Shown piece after piece: positions 27,739 through 36,310 of a DNA stretch of 60,834 nucleotides. The notes below the pieces were generated by a model, which saw nothing but the letters and a program-made list of their open reading frames with translations, ran no database searches and was not told the DNA's origin. The position numbers were made by a program, and so were the translations under genes. The stretch spans positions 1 through 60,834 of the forward strand of contig NZ_JACJHY010000036.1 of assembly GCF_014138625.1 (NCBI RefSeq). The letters are read 5' to 3'. The DNA is from Aminobacter ciceronei (GTDB lineage Bacteria > Pseudomonadota > Alphaproteobacteria > Rhizobiales > Rhizobiaceae). Each line of letters starts with the position of its first letter. Position 1 is the first letter of the stretch.

Positions 27739-28737
27739 TCAGCGGCTGATATTGCGGTAGAGGTCGTCGGTCTTGATGCTGTCGTCGACGACGAAAGCTT
27801 CACGCACGAAGCCCATGGTCTTTTCCATGCGGTCGGCACGGACGAAACCCAGCTCCTTGTTCTCGGCGTTCGGATCGCGGACAAGCGCGTTGATCTGCTT
27901 GATCTGCTCCAGCACGATGCTCTTTTCGAGCGTCGGATACTGCTTGACGATCAGATCGGCGGATTCATCCGGGTTCTGCGCGAGGAACTCATAGCCACGG
28001 TAGGAAGCGTCCAGGAACTTGTCGACGACCTCGGGCTTCTCGGCCAGCATCTGCTCGGTGGTGACGAAGCCGCTGCCATACATGTCGAGACCGAAGTCGC
28101 GATACTTGATCATGCCGATCTTCTTGCCACTCTCGCCGGCATTCTCTGTCAGGATCGGCAGGCTGGCGCCTTCCCAGCACTCGGCGAGATCGACCTTGCC
28201 TTCCAGGAAGGACGAGGTGATGACGGCCGGGTTCATGCGCAGCAGCTTGAGGTGATCCTTGGGCAGGCCATTGTCGACGAGCCAGCTCGGCACGATGTTC
28301 TGCACCGGCGATGTGGCGCCGCCGCCGACCGACTTGCCGGCGAAGTCGGCGAGCTTCTTTTCGCCCTCGCCGTCCTTGGTCAGGTAGCAGAGCGCGCCCG
28401 GCCACACCGTGTTGATCGAGCCGACGAAAACGGCCTTGCCGCCATTGGCGCGGTTGAGAATGACCGAGACAGGATCGCCATAGCCGATGTCGAACAGGCC
28501 CTGGTCGATCTCGTTGACGGTGCGCTGGCCGCCATAACCCTGGTAGACGGTGACGTCGAGGCCAGCCTCGTCATAAAAACCCTTGGCCTTGGCGACTAGG
28601 ATGCCACCGACGCTGCCTTGCGGCAGCCACGACATGTTGAATGCGACCTTCTCGGCCGCCGAGGCGGCGGCCGTCATGCTTGCAACGGCACCTGCCAGCG
28701 CGAGCCCGCGCAGTGCTTTCCCGAAACTCATTGCCAT
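27739..28737 (-). CDS. NMT1/THI5-like ABC transporter substrate-binding protein
   Basis: A 332-aa periplasmic protein with a Sec signal (LRGLALAGAVASMTAAASA) and the NMT1/THI5 pattern SWLPQGSVGGILVAKAKGFY followed by YDEAGLDVTVYQG, and a later IGYGDPVSV. The family binds small heteroaromatic or sulfonate/nitrogen compounds (pyrimidine precursors, riboflavin, taurine). AGGAGGACAG precedes the start. It is the second gene of the operon, after the FAH-family hydrolase. Confidence 0.9.
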   Translation of the reverse strand: MAMSFGKALRGLALAGAVASMTAAASAAEKVAFNMSWLPQGSVGGILVAKAKGFYDEAGLDVTVYQGYGGQRTVNEIDQGLFDIGYGDPVSVILNRANGGKAVFVGSINTVWPGALCYLTKDGEGEKKLADFAGKSVGGGATSPVQNIVPSWLVDNGLPKDHLKLLRMNPAVITSSFLEGKVDLAECWEGASLPILTENAGESGKKIGMIKYRDFGLDMYGSGFVTTEQMLAEKPEVVDKFLDASYRGYEFLAQNPDESADLIVKQYPTLEKSIVLEQIKQINALVRDPNAENKELGFVRADRMEKTMGFVREAFVVDDSIKTDDLYRNISR

Positions 28738-28778
28738 ACTGTCCTCCTCAGTGTTGGGCCTGGTTTTTTGGATGCTTC

Positions 28779-29717
28779 TTACCCGACCGGCATGGACCGG
28801 ATCGGATTTGTTATGGCGCCGACCTTCTCTACGGCAGCCGTGACGATGTCCCCGCAATTGAGGAACTCGCCGGTTCCCATGCCGACGCCGTCAGGCGTGC
28901 CGGTGGCGATCAGGTCGCCCGGCCGAAGCGTCAGGATCGACGACAGATAGGAGATCTGCTCGGCGACGGAAAAAATCATCGAACCGGTACTGTCGTCCTG
29001 CTTGCGCGTTCCGTTCACGTCCAGCGTCAGGCGCAGGCTCTGCGGATCGCCGATGCAGGCGGCCGGCACGAGCCACGGACCGAGCGGGGCGAACGTGTCG
29101 AAGCTCTTGCCCCGGAACCAGTCGAATTTGAAGGGGAAATCGGAGCGGCGCGTGAGATCGCGCGAGGTGATGTCGTTGATGACCGAATAGGCAGCGACAT
29201 GCTCGAGTGCCTTCTCGACCGGAATGTCGCGGCCGCCGATGCCAATGACTGCCGCCAGCTCGACCTCCCAATCGACCTTCTGCGCCCGCTCCGGCAGGAT
29301 CACCGCCGCATCGGGACCGATGACGCTCGAATCCGCCTTCATGAAGACATAGGGCTGGCTTTCCGACTTGGCGGCCAGCACCGTGCCCATCTCCTGGGCA
29401 TGCTCGACATAGTTGGACGCAGTGGCGAAAATGCGGATCGGGCGATAGGGCTCGCAAAGCTGCGTTCCCGTTCCCAGCGGCTCATATTTTGGACCTGCAG
29501 CGGCAACGTTCTCGGCGAGAGCCGCCAAAGCCGGCGCCACGTCCAGCCAGCGGTCGAGCATGCCCGCCACGCCGGCTGAAATCCACTTGTCCCAGGCCTG
29601 TGCGTCCTTACCCGTAAGGCGTGCCACCAGCGCGAGGTCATAGACGCCCTGCTCCGTCACCAATACGGGCCGAACTTCGTCCCTGATCACTCGTTGTCCT
29701 AGCGCGTGCCACACCAC
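28779..29717 (-). CDS. fumarylacetoacetate hydrolase (FAH) family protein
   Basis: A 312-aa FAH-fold protein: N-terminal 100-residue domain, then ATASNYVEHAQEM, the metal-binding VDWEVELAAVIG (Glu-x-Glu) with the Asp in VINDITSRDLT, and GDLIATGTPDGVGMG. The family hydrolyses or decarboxylates acylpyruvates and ring-fission products of aromatic catabolism. It starts at GTG with GGAAGGAG upstream and heads a six-gene operon, divergent from the GST-like gene, with an operator between them. Confidence 0.9.
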   Translation of the reverse strand: MVWHALGQRVIRDEVRPVLVTEQGVYDLALVARLTGKDAQAWDKWISAGVAGMLDRWLDVAPALAALAENVAAAGPKYEPLGTGTQLCEPYRPIRIFATASNYVEHAQEMGTVLAAKSESQPYVFMKADSSVIGPDAAVILPERAQKVDWEVELAAVIGIGGRDIPVEKALEHVAAYSVINDITSRDLTRRSDFPFKFDWFRGKSFDTFAPLGPWLVPAACIGDPQSLRLTLDVNGTRKQDDSTGSMIFSVAEQISYLSSILTLRPGDLIATGTPDGVGMGTGEFLNCGDIVTAAVEKVGAITNPIRSMPVG

Positions 29718-29751
29718 TGGCTGGCTCCTTCCTTGTTGCCTGCTATCGTTG

Positions 29752-29780
29752 TTGCATACATTTCATCATCTGTGTATGCA
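29752..29780. promoter_or_regulatory. operator region of the FAH/GST divergent promoters
   Basis: TGCATACA (29753-29760) and TGTATGCA (29773-29780) are perfect inverted half sites 12 bases apart. The right half is part of ATCTGTGTATGCA (29768-29780), which recurs in the promoters at 33.74 and 36.21 kb. The GntR regulator at 35358 is the likely binder. Confidence 0.6.
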
Positions 29781-29820
29781 TGTCAAGCATGAGGTGCGCA
29801 CGGAGAGCGAGTTTCTAACG

Positions 29821-30630
29821 ATGTCTGAAATCGAATTGTTCCATGAATGGGGTTCGGTTCAGTCCTTCAAGGTCCGCATGTGCCTGGCCGAGCTCGACCT
29901 TCCCTGGACCTCGCGCCGCATCGACCTGACGCGTTTCGACAATCTCTCCCCGGCCTATCTCACAGTGCACCCCAAAGGGCTGGTGCCGGCGCTACGCTGG
30001 AACGGCGAGGTCTTCGTCGAATCCTCCGACATCAACGAGCTGCTCGTCGACATTGCCGGCGGCAGGCTGCTGCCATCTTCGATAGAAGAACGCGCACGCG
30101 CGCGAAGCTGGGCTCGCTTCGAAGACGAGGTGGTGCACCCGGCCATCCGCCCGCCGACCTTCAATCTCATCCTCAAGGAGCGTGTGGCGAAAATCGCCCC
30201 TGCCACATTCGCCGAAATGATCTCGCGACATCCGCTGCCGGCACGACGCGACGCCTATCTGGCCGCGGCGCACGCGCCCTTCGATCACGCGGCCGTCGTC
30301 ACCTCGATCAGGACGTTCCGCGACGTGATGGCCAGGATGGAGCGAGCATTGGCTGAAAGACACTGGCTGGCAGCAGACAGCTTTTCGCTCGCCGACGTGG
30401 CCATGGCCGCCTTCGTCGACAGGCTCGACCGACTGGCCATGCCCGCCTTGCTCGCCGCCTTTCCCAAAACGTCCGACTGGGCGACGCGAATCCGCGCCCT
30501 CAAGTCATTCGCCGAGGCCCAGGGCCCGGACAACGCTCGCCCCGATCCACTCGTCAACACAGCTGCCGTGTCCACGCTGATCGCCGAGGCGCACGGGCAA
30601 GCTCCAACACTGGAAATGGAACGCTTCTGA
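29821..30630 (+). CDS. glutathione S-transferase-family protein
   Basis: A 269-aa GST-fold protein: thioredoxin-like N-terminal domain (FHEWGSVQSFKVRMCLAELD; PKGLVPALRW with the cis-Pro; FVESSDINELL with the Glu-Ser glutathione contact) and an all-helical C-terminal domain (HWLAADSFSLADVAMAAFVD). In ring-cleavage pathways such proteins act as maleylpyruvate or maleylacetoacetate isomerases or as dehalogenases/ether-cleaving enzymes. I chose the start MSEIEL; the frame is open further upstream through the operator, where translation is not expected. Coupled to the next gene (TGATG). Confidence 0.88.
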   Translation: MSEIELFHEWGSVQSFKVRMCLAELDLPWTSRRIDLTRFDNLSPAYLTVHPKGLVPALRWNGEVFVESSDINELLVDIAGGRLLPSSIEERARARSWARFEDEVVHPAIRPPTFNLILKERVAKIAPATFAEMISRHPLPARRDAYLAAAHAPFDHAAVVTSIRTFRDVMARMERALAERHWLAADSFSLADVAMAAFVDRLDRLAMPALLAAFPKTSDWATRIRALKSFAEAQGPDNARPDPLVNTAAVSTLIAEAHGQAPTLEMERF

Positions 30631-31241
30631 TGGATCACGCCATGAAGATCGACACACTGGACGACGGCAAGACCCTGCTCGACCGCCTGTTCTTCGACGC
30701 CCGCAGCCAGAATGGTTGGCTCGACCGGCCGGTCGATCTCGCGCTGCTCGAACGAATCCACGACATCGCCAGGATGGGGCCGACGAGCATGAACTGCTCG
30801 CCGCTGCGTATCGTCTACCTGGCGACCGATGCGGCACGCGACAAGCTGAAGGCGGCGCTGGCTGCGGGCAACGTCTCCAAGATCATGACCTGCCCGGTCG
30901 TCGCCATCTTCGCCACCGACTACGCTTTTGCCGAGAAGATGCCGTTTCTGTTCCCGCACACCGACGGCAAAGGCCATTTCGAGCGCAATCCGCATCTCGT
31001 CGACGACACAGCCTTCCGCAACGCCACGCTGCAGGCCGCCTATTACATGCTGGCGGCGCGTGCGCTCGGCCTCGACTGCGGGCCGATCTCCGGCTTCAAC
31101 CGTGCCGCCACCGACGAGATCTTCTTTGCCGGCACGGCCATTCGTTCAAACTTCATCTGCGGCATCGGCCATGGCGATCCGGCCAAGCTGTTTCCCCGCC
31201 ACCCGCGCCTGCCCTTCAACGAAGCCTGCACGGTGCTTTGA
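30630..31241 (+). CDS. nitroreductase-fold protein, RutE-like (malonic semialdehyde reductase type)
   Basis: A 203-aa flavoprotein-fold reductase resembling RutE: ARSQNGWLDRPVDLALLERI, GPTSMNCSPLRIVYL, and a C-terminal GHGDPAKLFPRHPRLPFNEA. RutE-type proteins reduce malonic semialdehyde to 3-hydroxypropionate at the end of pyrimidine degradation, using FMN and NAD(P)H. The rest of a rut operon is absent, so here it may reduce another short semialdehyde or an enal from ring cleavage. Confidence 0.88.
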   Translation: MDHAMKIDTLDDGKTLLDRLFFDARSQNGWLDRPVDLALLERIHDIARMGPTSMNCSPLRIVYLATDAARDKLKAALAAGNVSKIMTCPVVAIFATDYAFAEKMPFLFPHTDGKGHFERNPHLVDDTAFRNATLQAAYYMLAARALGLDCGPISGFNRAATDEIFFAGTAIRSNFICGIGHGDPAKLFPRHPRLPFNEACTVL

Positions 31242-31262
31242 TCTGCGCCTGAAAAGAAAATA

Positions 31263-31286
31263 GCCCCCGACGCAAGCGCCGGGGGC
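31263..31286 (-). terminator. rho-independent terminator between convergent operons
   Basis: GCCCCCG-a-CG - CAAG - CG-c-CGGGGGC. On the minus strand it is followed by TATTTTCTTTT, so it ends the hydrolase-DHDPS-RidA operon. It also lies just after the RutE-like stop on the plus strand. Confidence 0.75.
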
Positions 31287-31345
31287 AGGCTATGGGTGTG
31301 GTAACAGGCGGTCTGAAAAAGTCTTGAAACAGGTCTGCCTGAAAA

Positions 31346-31750
31346 TCAGTCCGGCCGGCGCGCCACGACCTTGAGCTCGACCACCATGTCCGGGTGCGGC
31401 AACTGGCGGACGCCGACGGTGGTGCGGGCCGGGCCGTCAGGCCCGAACCACTTGTTGTATTCGCAGTTCATGGCTGGATAGTAGGCCATGTCGGTGAGGA
31501 AGATCGTGACGTCGACCAGATCCGAGAGCCTGCCGTCGACCGCGCGCAACGTCTCGGTGATGTTGGTGACGATCGCCCGGAACTGCTCGGCCACGTCGTA
31601 GATTGCTTCGCCCGCCTGCCTGGAGACACCTGCAATTGTGCCGTCCTTCTGCCGGGCGCTGACGCCTGACAGGAACAGCAGGCCGCCCGCCTCACGCAGG
31701 AAAGGATAGTTGGCGAGCGGCTTCGGCCTGTCGGCTGCAGCAGTGCTCAC
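31346..31750 (-). CDS. RidA (YjgF/YER057c/UK114) family protein
   Basis: A 134-aa Rid-family protein: PKPLANYPFLREAGGLLFLS, KDGTIAGVSRQAGEA, VDVTIFLTDMAYYPAMN and TTVGVRQLPHPDMVVELKVVA with the substrate-binding Arg and Glu. Rid proteins hydrolyse enamine/imine intermediates; aromatic-pathway members are 2-aminomuconate deaminases. The GTG start overlaps the stop of the DHDPS-like gene (GTGA). It suggests that an imine or enamine arises in this pathway. Confidence 0.88.
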   Translation of the reverse strand: MSTAAADRPKPLANYPFLREAGGLLFLSGVSARQKDGTIAGVSRQAGEAIYDVAEQFRAIVTNITETLRAVDGRLSDLVDVTIFLTDMAYYPAMNCEYNKWFGPDGPARTTVGVRQLPHPDMVVELKVVARRPD

Positions 31751-32661
31751 GCCGCCTTCTCCAGCGCCCAGGGCGAGAAGCCGGCCTGGTCGACCGCAGC
31801 GAAGAACGTCTGCTCGGCCTGCGCGTCGAGTTCGACCAGCGGCGCGCGCACGGTGCGCCAATCGTTGGAGCCGAGTTCGCGCGCGATCAGTGACTTCATC
31901 GCCTGGATCATCGGGAACTGCTGGAACAGCGTGCGCACGGTGACAGCCTGGGCGAATGCGTCGGTCACGCCCATCTTTGGCGTGTTCACCACCGCCTCGA
32001 CCATGCCCTTGGCATTGACGTTGGCGGTCGCCGAGATGCAGCCGACCGACCCCCTGGCCATCGTCTCGCCGAGCAGGATCTCGGAAGCCGGGAAGACCTT
32101 GAAGCCGTCGCCGATGTCGAGATAACGCGCCAGGTTTTCGCGGTCGCCCGAGCTGTCCTTGATGCCGACGACGTTGGGATAGCGGCGACGCAGGCCCTCG
32201 ACCAGTTCGACGGTAACAGGCACGCCGGTGAATTGCGGGATGTGATAGAGCACCACCTGCAGCTTGTCCGAACCGACAGCTTCGATCAGGCGGCCATAGT
32301 GGCGGATCAGCCCTTCGGTCGTTGCCGGCTTGAAGAAAAACGGCGGCAGCACCAGCACGGCGGGCGCACCCGCGTCGACCGCCGCGCGCGTCAGCTCAAC
32401 GGTCTCCCCGAGCGAATTGTTGCCGGTGCCGGGCATCAGCGCCGAGGCAGGGATGCCAGCAGCAACCACCTCATCGAGCAGGCGACGCTTTTCCGAAATC
32501 GACAGCGAAGCTGCCTCGCTGTTGGTGCCGAAGATCGCAAGGCCGGCACCCTGCTCGACGACCCAGCGGCAATGGCTGAGGAAATGCTGCGAATTGACTG
32601 TTAGGTCCGGATTGAACGGCGTCAGAACCGGGGCGTAGACGGAGAGAAGCTCCTGGGTCAT
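31747..32661 (-). CDS. dihydrodipicolinate-synthase-family (class I lyase) protein
   Basis: A 304-aa TIM-barrel aldolase of the DapA/NAL family: IFGTNSEAASLS at the 2-oxoacid pocket, VVLYHIPQFTG with the catalytic Tyr and VVGIKDSSGD with the Schiff-base Lys. Family members include hydratase-aldolases of aromatic catabolism, 2-keto-3-deoxy-sugar-acid aldolases and lysine biosynthesis enzymes; GTNSEA instead of GTTGE argues against true DapA. Second gene of the hydrolase-aldolase-RidA operon; starts 5 bases after the hydrolase stop. Confidence 0.88.
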   Translation of the reverse strand: MTQELLSVYAPVLTPFNPDLTVNSQHFLSHCRWVVEQGAGLAIFGTNSEAASLSISEKRRLLDEVVAAGIPASALMPGTGNNSLGETVELTRAAVDAGAPAVLVLPPFFFKPATTEGLIRHYGRLIEAVGSDKLQVVLYHIPQFTGVPVTVELVEGLRRRYPNVVGIKDSSGDRENLARYLDIGDGFKVFPASEILLGETMARGSVGCISATANVNAKGMVEAVVNTPKMGVTDAFAQAVTVRTLFQQFPMIQAMKSLIARELGSNDWRTVRAPLVELDAQAEQTFFAAVDQAGFSPWALEKAA

Positions 32662-32666
32662 GGGTC

Positions 32667-33623
32667 TCACTTTCGCTTTTGACAGGACAATCCGCAGGGA
32701 AAGAGACCGCATTCGTCGATGGCGAAGCGCATGATCTCGTGTCCCAGTTCCTCTTCGTGCGTATCGAAATGCGCGACGATGGATGTGTGGTTGTGGCGGC
32801 TCAGCTGGACGAAGCGCGGCGCCTTGCCGGTGCGCATCGCATGCCGCTGGACGAACTCGGCGCCATAGGCGTCGATGTAGCGGTTCTCGAACTCGGCAAC
32901 GGCGACCATCACCGGCAGCGCACTGGTTCCCGCATGAATGACCGGCGACAGCGCGTCGTAGGCCGCCTCGTCGTCGCCGAAATACTGGCGGACGTTGTTG
33001 GCATTGGGATTGGTGGGCAGGCTGTCGGCCCTGAGCCGCGCGCTGATCAGCACCGCCCCTCTGATGTCGGGGCTCGGAAGCCGCCCGACATTGGGGTCGT
33101 GGAGGTAACCGGCGACATGGCAGCCGCCGGCGGAATGGCCAACAAGCAGGATCGCGCGCGGATTGCCGCCGAAACGCTCGATGTTTGCGGCGATCCAGTC
33201 GATCGCCGCCGCCACGTCGCGCGCGCCTTCGGGGTACTGCGCGCCGGGCGCCAGCCGGTACTCGACATTGACGCCGACGAGGCCCTGGCGGCTGAACCAG
33301 CGCAGCACATTGTCGTAGATCAGGCCGTCCACGCTTTTCGAGCCGCGCGTAAACGCGCCGCCATGGACAAAGACGACGACCGGCCGGCCGCGCCCGGACG
33401 CGCAACGGCTGCTGCTTTCGAAGACGTCGAGGCGATGGGCGGGATCGGCGCCATAGGCCAGGTCGCGGTGGACGACGATGCCGTCATTGGCGGCCTTTTC
33501 CTGGTGATGGTCACGATAGACGTCGAGCACCACCTTACGGCTCGCGCCGAGATCGTCGTTCCAGACCCTGCCTATGGCATCCAGTCGCGCCCGCTCATCA
33601 GGCGAAAGTCCGGCAAATCGCAT
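32667..33623 (-). CDS. alpha/beta hydrolase, HSL/kynurenine-formamidase-like
   Basis: A 318-aa hydrolase: oxyanion motif VFVHGGAFTRG, nucleophile elbow LLVGHSAGGCHVAGY, catalytic His in LSRHNHTSIVAHF. The arrangement resembles arylformamidases and N-formyl or carbamoyl ester/amide hydrolases rather than lipases. No signal peptide. It heads the operon with DHDPS-like and RidA genes and diverges from the VOC gene at 33836, with tandem operator-like repeats between. Confidence 0.86.
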   Translation of the reverse strand: MRFAGLSPDERARLDAIGRVWNDDLGASRKVVLDVYRDHHQEKAANDGIVVHRDLAYGADPAHRLDVFESSSRCASGRGRPVVVFVHGGAFTRGSKSVDGLIYDNVLRWFSRQGLVGVNVEYRLAPGAQYPEGARDVAAAIDWIAANIERFGGNPRAILLVGHSAGGCHVAGYLHDPNVGRLPSPDIRGAVLISARLRADSLPTNPNANNVRQYFGDDEAAYDALSPVIHAGTSALPVMVAVAEFENRYIDAYGAEFVQRHAMRTGKAPRFVQLSRHNHTSIVAHFDTHEEELGHEIMRFAIDECGLFPCGLSCQKRK

Positions 33624-33737
33624 TTTCGCTGTCCCTGCTCCTCGCAGAGGGGGCCCTCAAGCAGGCGTACCCACTCCGGTGTACCCACCCCCCTCATTTG
33701 TCGCTGGATAGCAGTCAATTTCACACTTGACAACATA

Positions 33738-33772
33738 TTTGCATACACAGATTAGTATTTGAATACACAGAT
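33738..33772. promoter_or_regulatory. tandem operator-like repeats in the hydrolase/VOC divergent promoter
   Basis: TTTGCATACACAGAT (33738-33752) and TTTGAATACACAGAT (33758-33772) are direct repeats 20 bases apart with one mismatch. The first contains the reverse complement of ATCTGTGTATGCA found at 29768-29780. Two turns of helix separate the copies, suiting cooperative binding of a dimeric regulator. Confidence 0.65.
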
Positions 33773-33835
33773 GAAGAGAGTCTGTGTTGCGGGGCGGCTG
33801 CCGCCTCGCCGTCAAACCCTGTGAAAGGAAAACCT

Positions 33836-34240
33836 ATGGCCAAGTTGCGCCATCTCGCCATCGCCGTGTCCGACCCGGAAGCGGCCGCCCAGTTCTTCGA
33901 GAAGGCCTTCGGCATGACCCGCGCCGGTCAGGCGATGCGCGGCGTTTACATGTCCGACGGCGTCATGAACGTCGCCCTTTTGAACTTCGGCGAAGAGCCG
34001 GTTCCGGGCTTCGAGACCGAGAAGGACTACAACGGCATCATCCACTTCGGCATGTGGGTGGATTCGGTCGAGGAGACCGACGAACTGGTGAAGGCTGCCG
34101 GCGGTTCGTACATGAACGGCCGCAAGGAATCGAACCCCAACGTCTTTTACGAAGTGAAGTACAAGACCCCCGAAGGCATCGTTTTCGACGTCACCGAGAA
34201 CGGCTGGAAGGGCGCGGTCAAGAACGTCAAGTCAGCCTGA
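33836..34240 (+). CDS. VOC-superfamily (glyoxalase-like) protein, small
   Basis: A 134-aa single-unit VOC protein: LRHLAIAVSDPEAAAQFFEK with a candidate metal His, NGIIHFGMWVDSVEETDELV with a second His, and TPEGIVFDVTENGW near the end. Likely dimeric. AAAGGAAAA precedes the ATG. It begins the plus-strand operon VOC - dehydrogenase - GntR. Reaction unknown; isomerase, lyase or hydratase roles are possible. Confidence 0.83.
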   Translation: MAKLRHLAIAVSDPEAAAQFFEKAFGMTRAGQAMRGVYMSDGVMNVALLNFGEEPVPGFETEKDYNGIIHFGMWVDSVEETDELVKAAGGSYMNGRKESNPNVFYEVKYKTPEGIVFDVTENGWKGAVKNVKSA

Positions 34241-34340
34241 CCTGGCCCGAACCAATGCCGAGGCAACTAGCACCCCCGGCATCGGGCCATGTCACGGCCG
34301 CCGGCTTGGGCGGCGGCAACAACGGAATGGAGCAATCGAG

Positions 34341-35276
34341 ATGGCCAAGTCCAAGATCGCGGTGACGATCCCCGTCTCCGACACCTGCCTGTCGCGACTG
34401 TCCCAATCCTACGACGTGATCACGCTGCCCGCAGGACTGGGCAGCGGATCACCGGAGATCGATTTCAGCGGCGTCTGGGCGGTGCTCACCAACGGCAGCA
34501 CCGGCATGTCCGACGGCGAAATGGATAGGCTGCCGGACCTAAAGCTGGTTTCCGCCTATGGCGCGGGCTACGAGAATGTCGACGTCGAGGCCGCAAGGCG
34601 CCGCGGCATCCACGTCACCCACGCGCCGAACACCAACACGGAGACTGTCGCTGACCATGCGCTCGCGTTGATGCTGGGGATCTCGCGCGACATCTGCCGG
34701 CGCGACCGCCGCCTGCGAGAGGGTGCCTGGGGCGCGATCCGCTCGGCCCGGCCGACGCTGTCGGGCGCAACCCTCGGCATCATCGGCCTCGGCAACATCG
34801 GCCAAGGCGTGGCAAGGCGCGGCAAAGCCTTCGGCATGCGCGTCGCCTACACCACCCGCAATCCAGTAACCGATGTCGACTGGCAGCACGTGCCCGACCC
34901 GATCATGCTTGCATCGATGAGTGATTTCCTCGTCATCGCCTGCCCCGGCGGGCCGTCAACGCGACATCTCGTCGACCGCCGCATGCTCGCGGCACTCGGG
35001 CCGGACGGGTTCCTGGTCAATGTCTCGCGCGGCATGGTCGTCGACACAGCGGCACTGGTCGAAGCCCTCCGTGAAAGCCGAATTGCCGGCGCCGGCCTCG
35101 ACGTCTTCGAAGGCGAGCCTGAGCTGCCCGCCGGCCTCGCCGACCTCGACAATGCCGTGCTGACACCGCACATGGCCGGACGCTCACCGGCGGCGGAAAA
35201 CGCACAGATCGACGTTTTTCTCCACAACCTCGCCGCGCATCGCAACGGCGGTATACTCAAAGCCCAGCTTGCATAA
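34341..35276 (+). CDS. D-2-hydroxyacid dehydrogenase (NAD(P)-dependent)
   Basis: A 311-aa member of the D-isomer-specific 2-hydroxyacid dehydrogenase family: Rossmann motif GIIGLGNIGQGVARRG, and the catalytic Arg in VNVSRGMVVD, Glu in DVFEGEPELP and His in LTPHMAGRSP. It resembles glyoxylate/hydroxypyruvate reductases and would interconvert a 2-oxoacid produced by the aldolase with its D-2-hydroxyacid. It lies 100 bases after the VOC gene. Confidence 0.9.
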   Translation: MAKSKIAVTIPVSDTCLSRLSQSYDVITLPAGLGSGSPEIDFSGVWAVLTNGSTGMSDGEMDRLPDLKLVSAYGAGYENVDVEAARRRGIHVTHAPNTNTETVADHALALMLGISRDICRRDRRLREGAWGAIRSARPTLSGATLGIIGLGNIGQGVARRGKAFGMRVAYTTRNPVTDVDWQHVPDPIMLASMSDFLVIACPGGPSTRHLVDRRMLAALGPDGFLVNVSRGMVVDTAALVEALRESRIAGAGLDVFEGEPELPAGLADLDNAVLTPHMAGRSPAAENAQIDVFLHNLAAHRNGGILKAQLA

Positions 35277-35357
35277 ATCTCGGGCTGTCACTAAATCGAT
35301 TTGGGATTTGCCTCGCGGCAGATCGCCATTTGCCGTGAGAACCGGAAAGCCGAACGC

Positions 35358-36008
35358 ATGACCACCATCGCCTCGCAGATCTACCAGGCCCTCGCCGAGG
35401 AAATCGCCAAGGGCGTGATGGTTCCTGGCCAGAAGCTCGAAGAAAAGGTCATCGCCGAGAAGTTCGGCGTCTCCAGAACGCCGGTGCGTGACGCCCTGCG
35501 CGAACTCGGCGCCCGCGGCCTGATCGAGATGAATCCGCGCCGCGGCGGCGTCGTCGCCCGCATCGACACCGAACAGATGGCCGACATGCTGGAGGCCGAA
35601 TGCGAGATCGAGGCCCTGTGCGCCCGCCTCGCCGCCCAGCGCATGAGCGCGCTCGAGCGCGAGCAGCTTTATGAACTGCACCGCCAATACGCGGCCTGCG
35701 CCGCCGAAAAGGACATAGAGGGCTGCCGCGACATCAACCGCAAGTTCCATGACGCCATCTGCCGTGGCGCCCACAGCGTCACCATCACCGCGATGGCGGT
35801 CGACCTGCGCGTGCGCCTCGCCCCTTTCCGCCAGCATCAGGCCGGTCCCGCCGACATCCGACTGCAGCAGTCGCTCGACGAGCACCAGAAGGTCGTCGAC
35901 GCGATCCGCGCCAATGACGGTCCGGCTGCCTTCGCCGCCCTTTACCAGCACAACGCCCGCCTCAGCGCCGGTGTGATGAGCCGCTTCGCCGCCGAAGCGG
36001 CCAAGTAG
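35358..36008 (+). CDS. GntR-family (FCD) transcriptional regulator
   Basis: A 216-aa regulator with winged HTH (FGVSRTPVRDALRELGARGL, IEMNPRRGGVV) and FCD domain (DINRKFHDAICRGA, DEHQKVVDAI). The start MTTIASQIYQ follows 81 bases after the dehydrogenase gene. It is the only regulator between the three promoters that carry the ATCTGTG-type motif, so it is the presumed controller of the 24.9-37.3 kb cluster. Confidence 0.88.
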   Translation: MTTIASQIYQALAEEIAKGVMVPGQKLEEKVIAEKFGVSRTPVRDALRELGARGLIEMNPRRGGVVARIDTEQMADMLEAECEIEALCARLAAQRMSALEREQLYELHRQYAACAAEKDIEGCRDINRKFHDAICRGAHSVTITAMAVDLRVRLAPFRQHQAGPADIRLQQSLDEHQKVVDAIRANDGPAAFAALYQHNARLSAGVMSRFAAEAAK

Positions 36009-36310
36009 CCCAAGGCATCATCCCGACACCGAAGTTGACCTTGCCTGGCCACCGGCCGGGCCACTTGCGCTCGCCTTGGGCTGACCGAGCAACACCCTGC
36101 ATTCCCGCCAACTCACGCCTCGCCGCCCGCGCAGCCGCACGCTTTTGCGGACGCAGGTATACAAGAATGCGGATGTGCATATCAAATCATTTGCATTCTC
36201 AAACTCATCTGTGCATACATGATAATCGCATTGCATACTACAAGGTACCTGTAGCCGCCGGCACATCGAGCAACGGCGATATTCAAGACCCGAATTCTGG
36301 AGGAGAAATC
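36009..36310. other. 302-bp intergenic region with regulatory sites
   Basis: It has no supported gene. It contains TATACAA at 36159-36165, TTGCATTCT at 36191-36199, the operator-like site at 36207-36219 and TTGCATAC at 36231-36238. It looks like a multi-site promoter for the binding-protein gene downstream. Confidence 0.5.
36207..36219. promoter_or_regulatory. operator-like site of the cluster regulon
   Basis: ATCTGTGCATACA matches ATCTGTGTATGCA (29768-29780) at 11 of 13 positions; the flanks CATCTGTG...CATG also agree. It lies about 90 bases before the ribose-type binding-protein gene. Confidence 0.55.

Noticed and set aside
29718-29820. A thiamine-type riboswitch for the THI5-like transporter
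   Set aside because: The leader is about 100 bases and dominated by operator half sites; no conserved TPP-riboswitch cores were seen.
34297-34317. GCCGCC/GGCGGC hairpin between the small VOC gene and the dehydrogenase
   Set aside because: Short, GC-only arms that arise readily in this composition; not called as a terminator.
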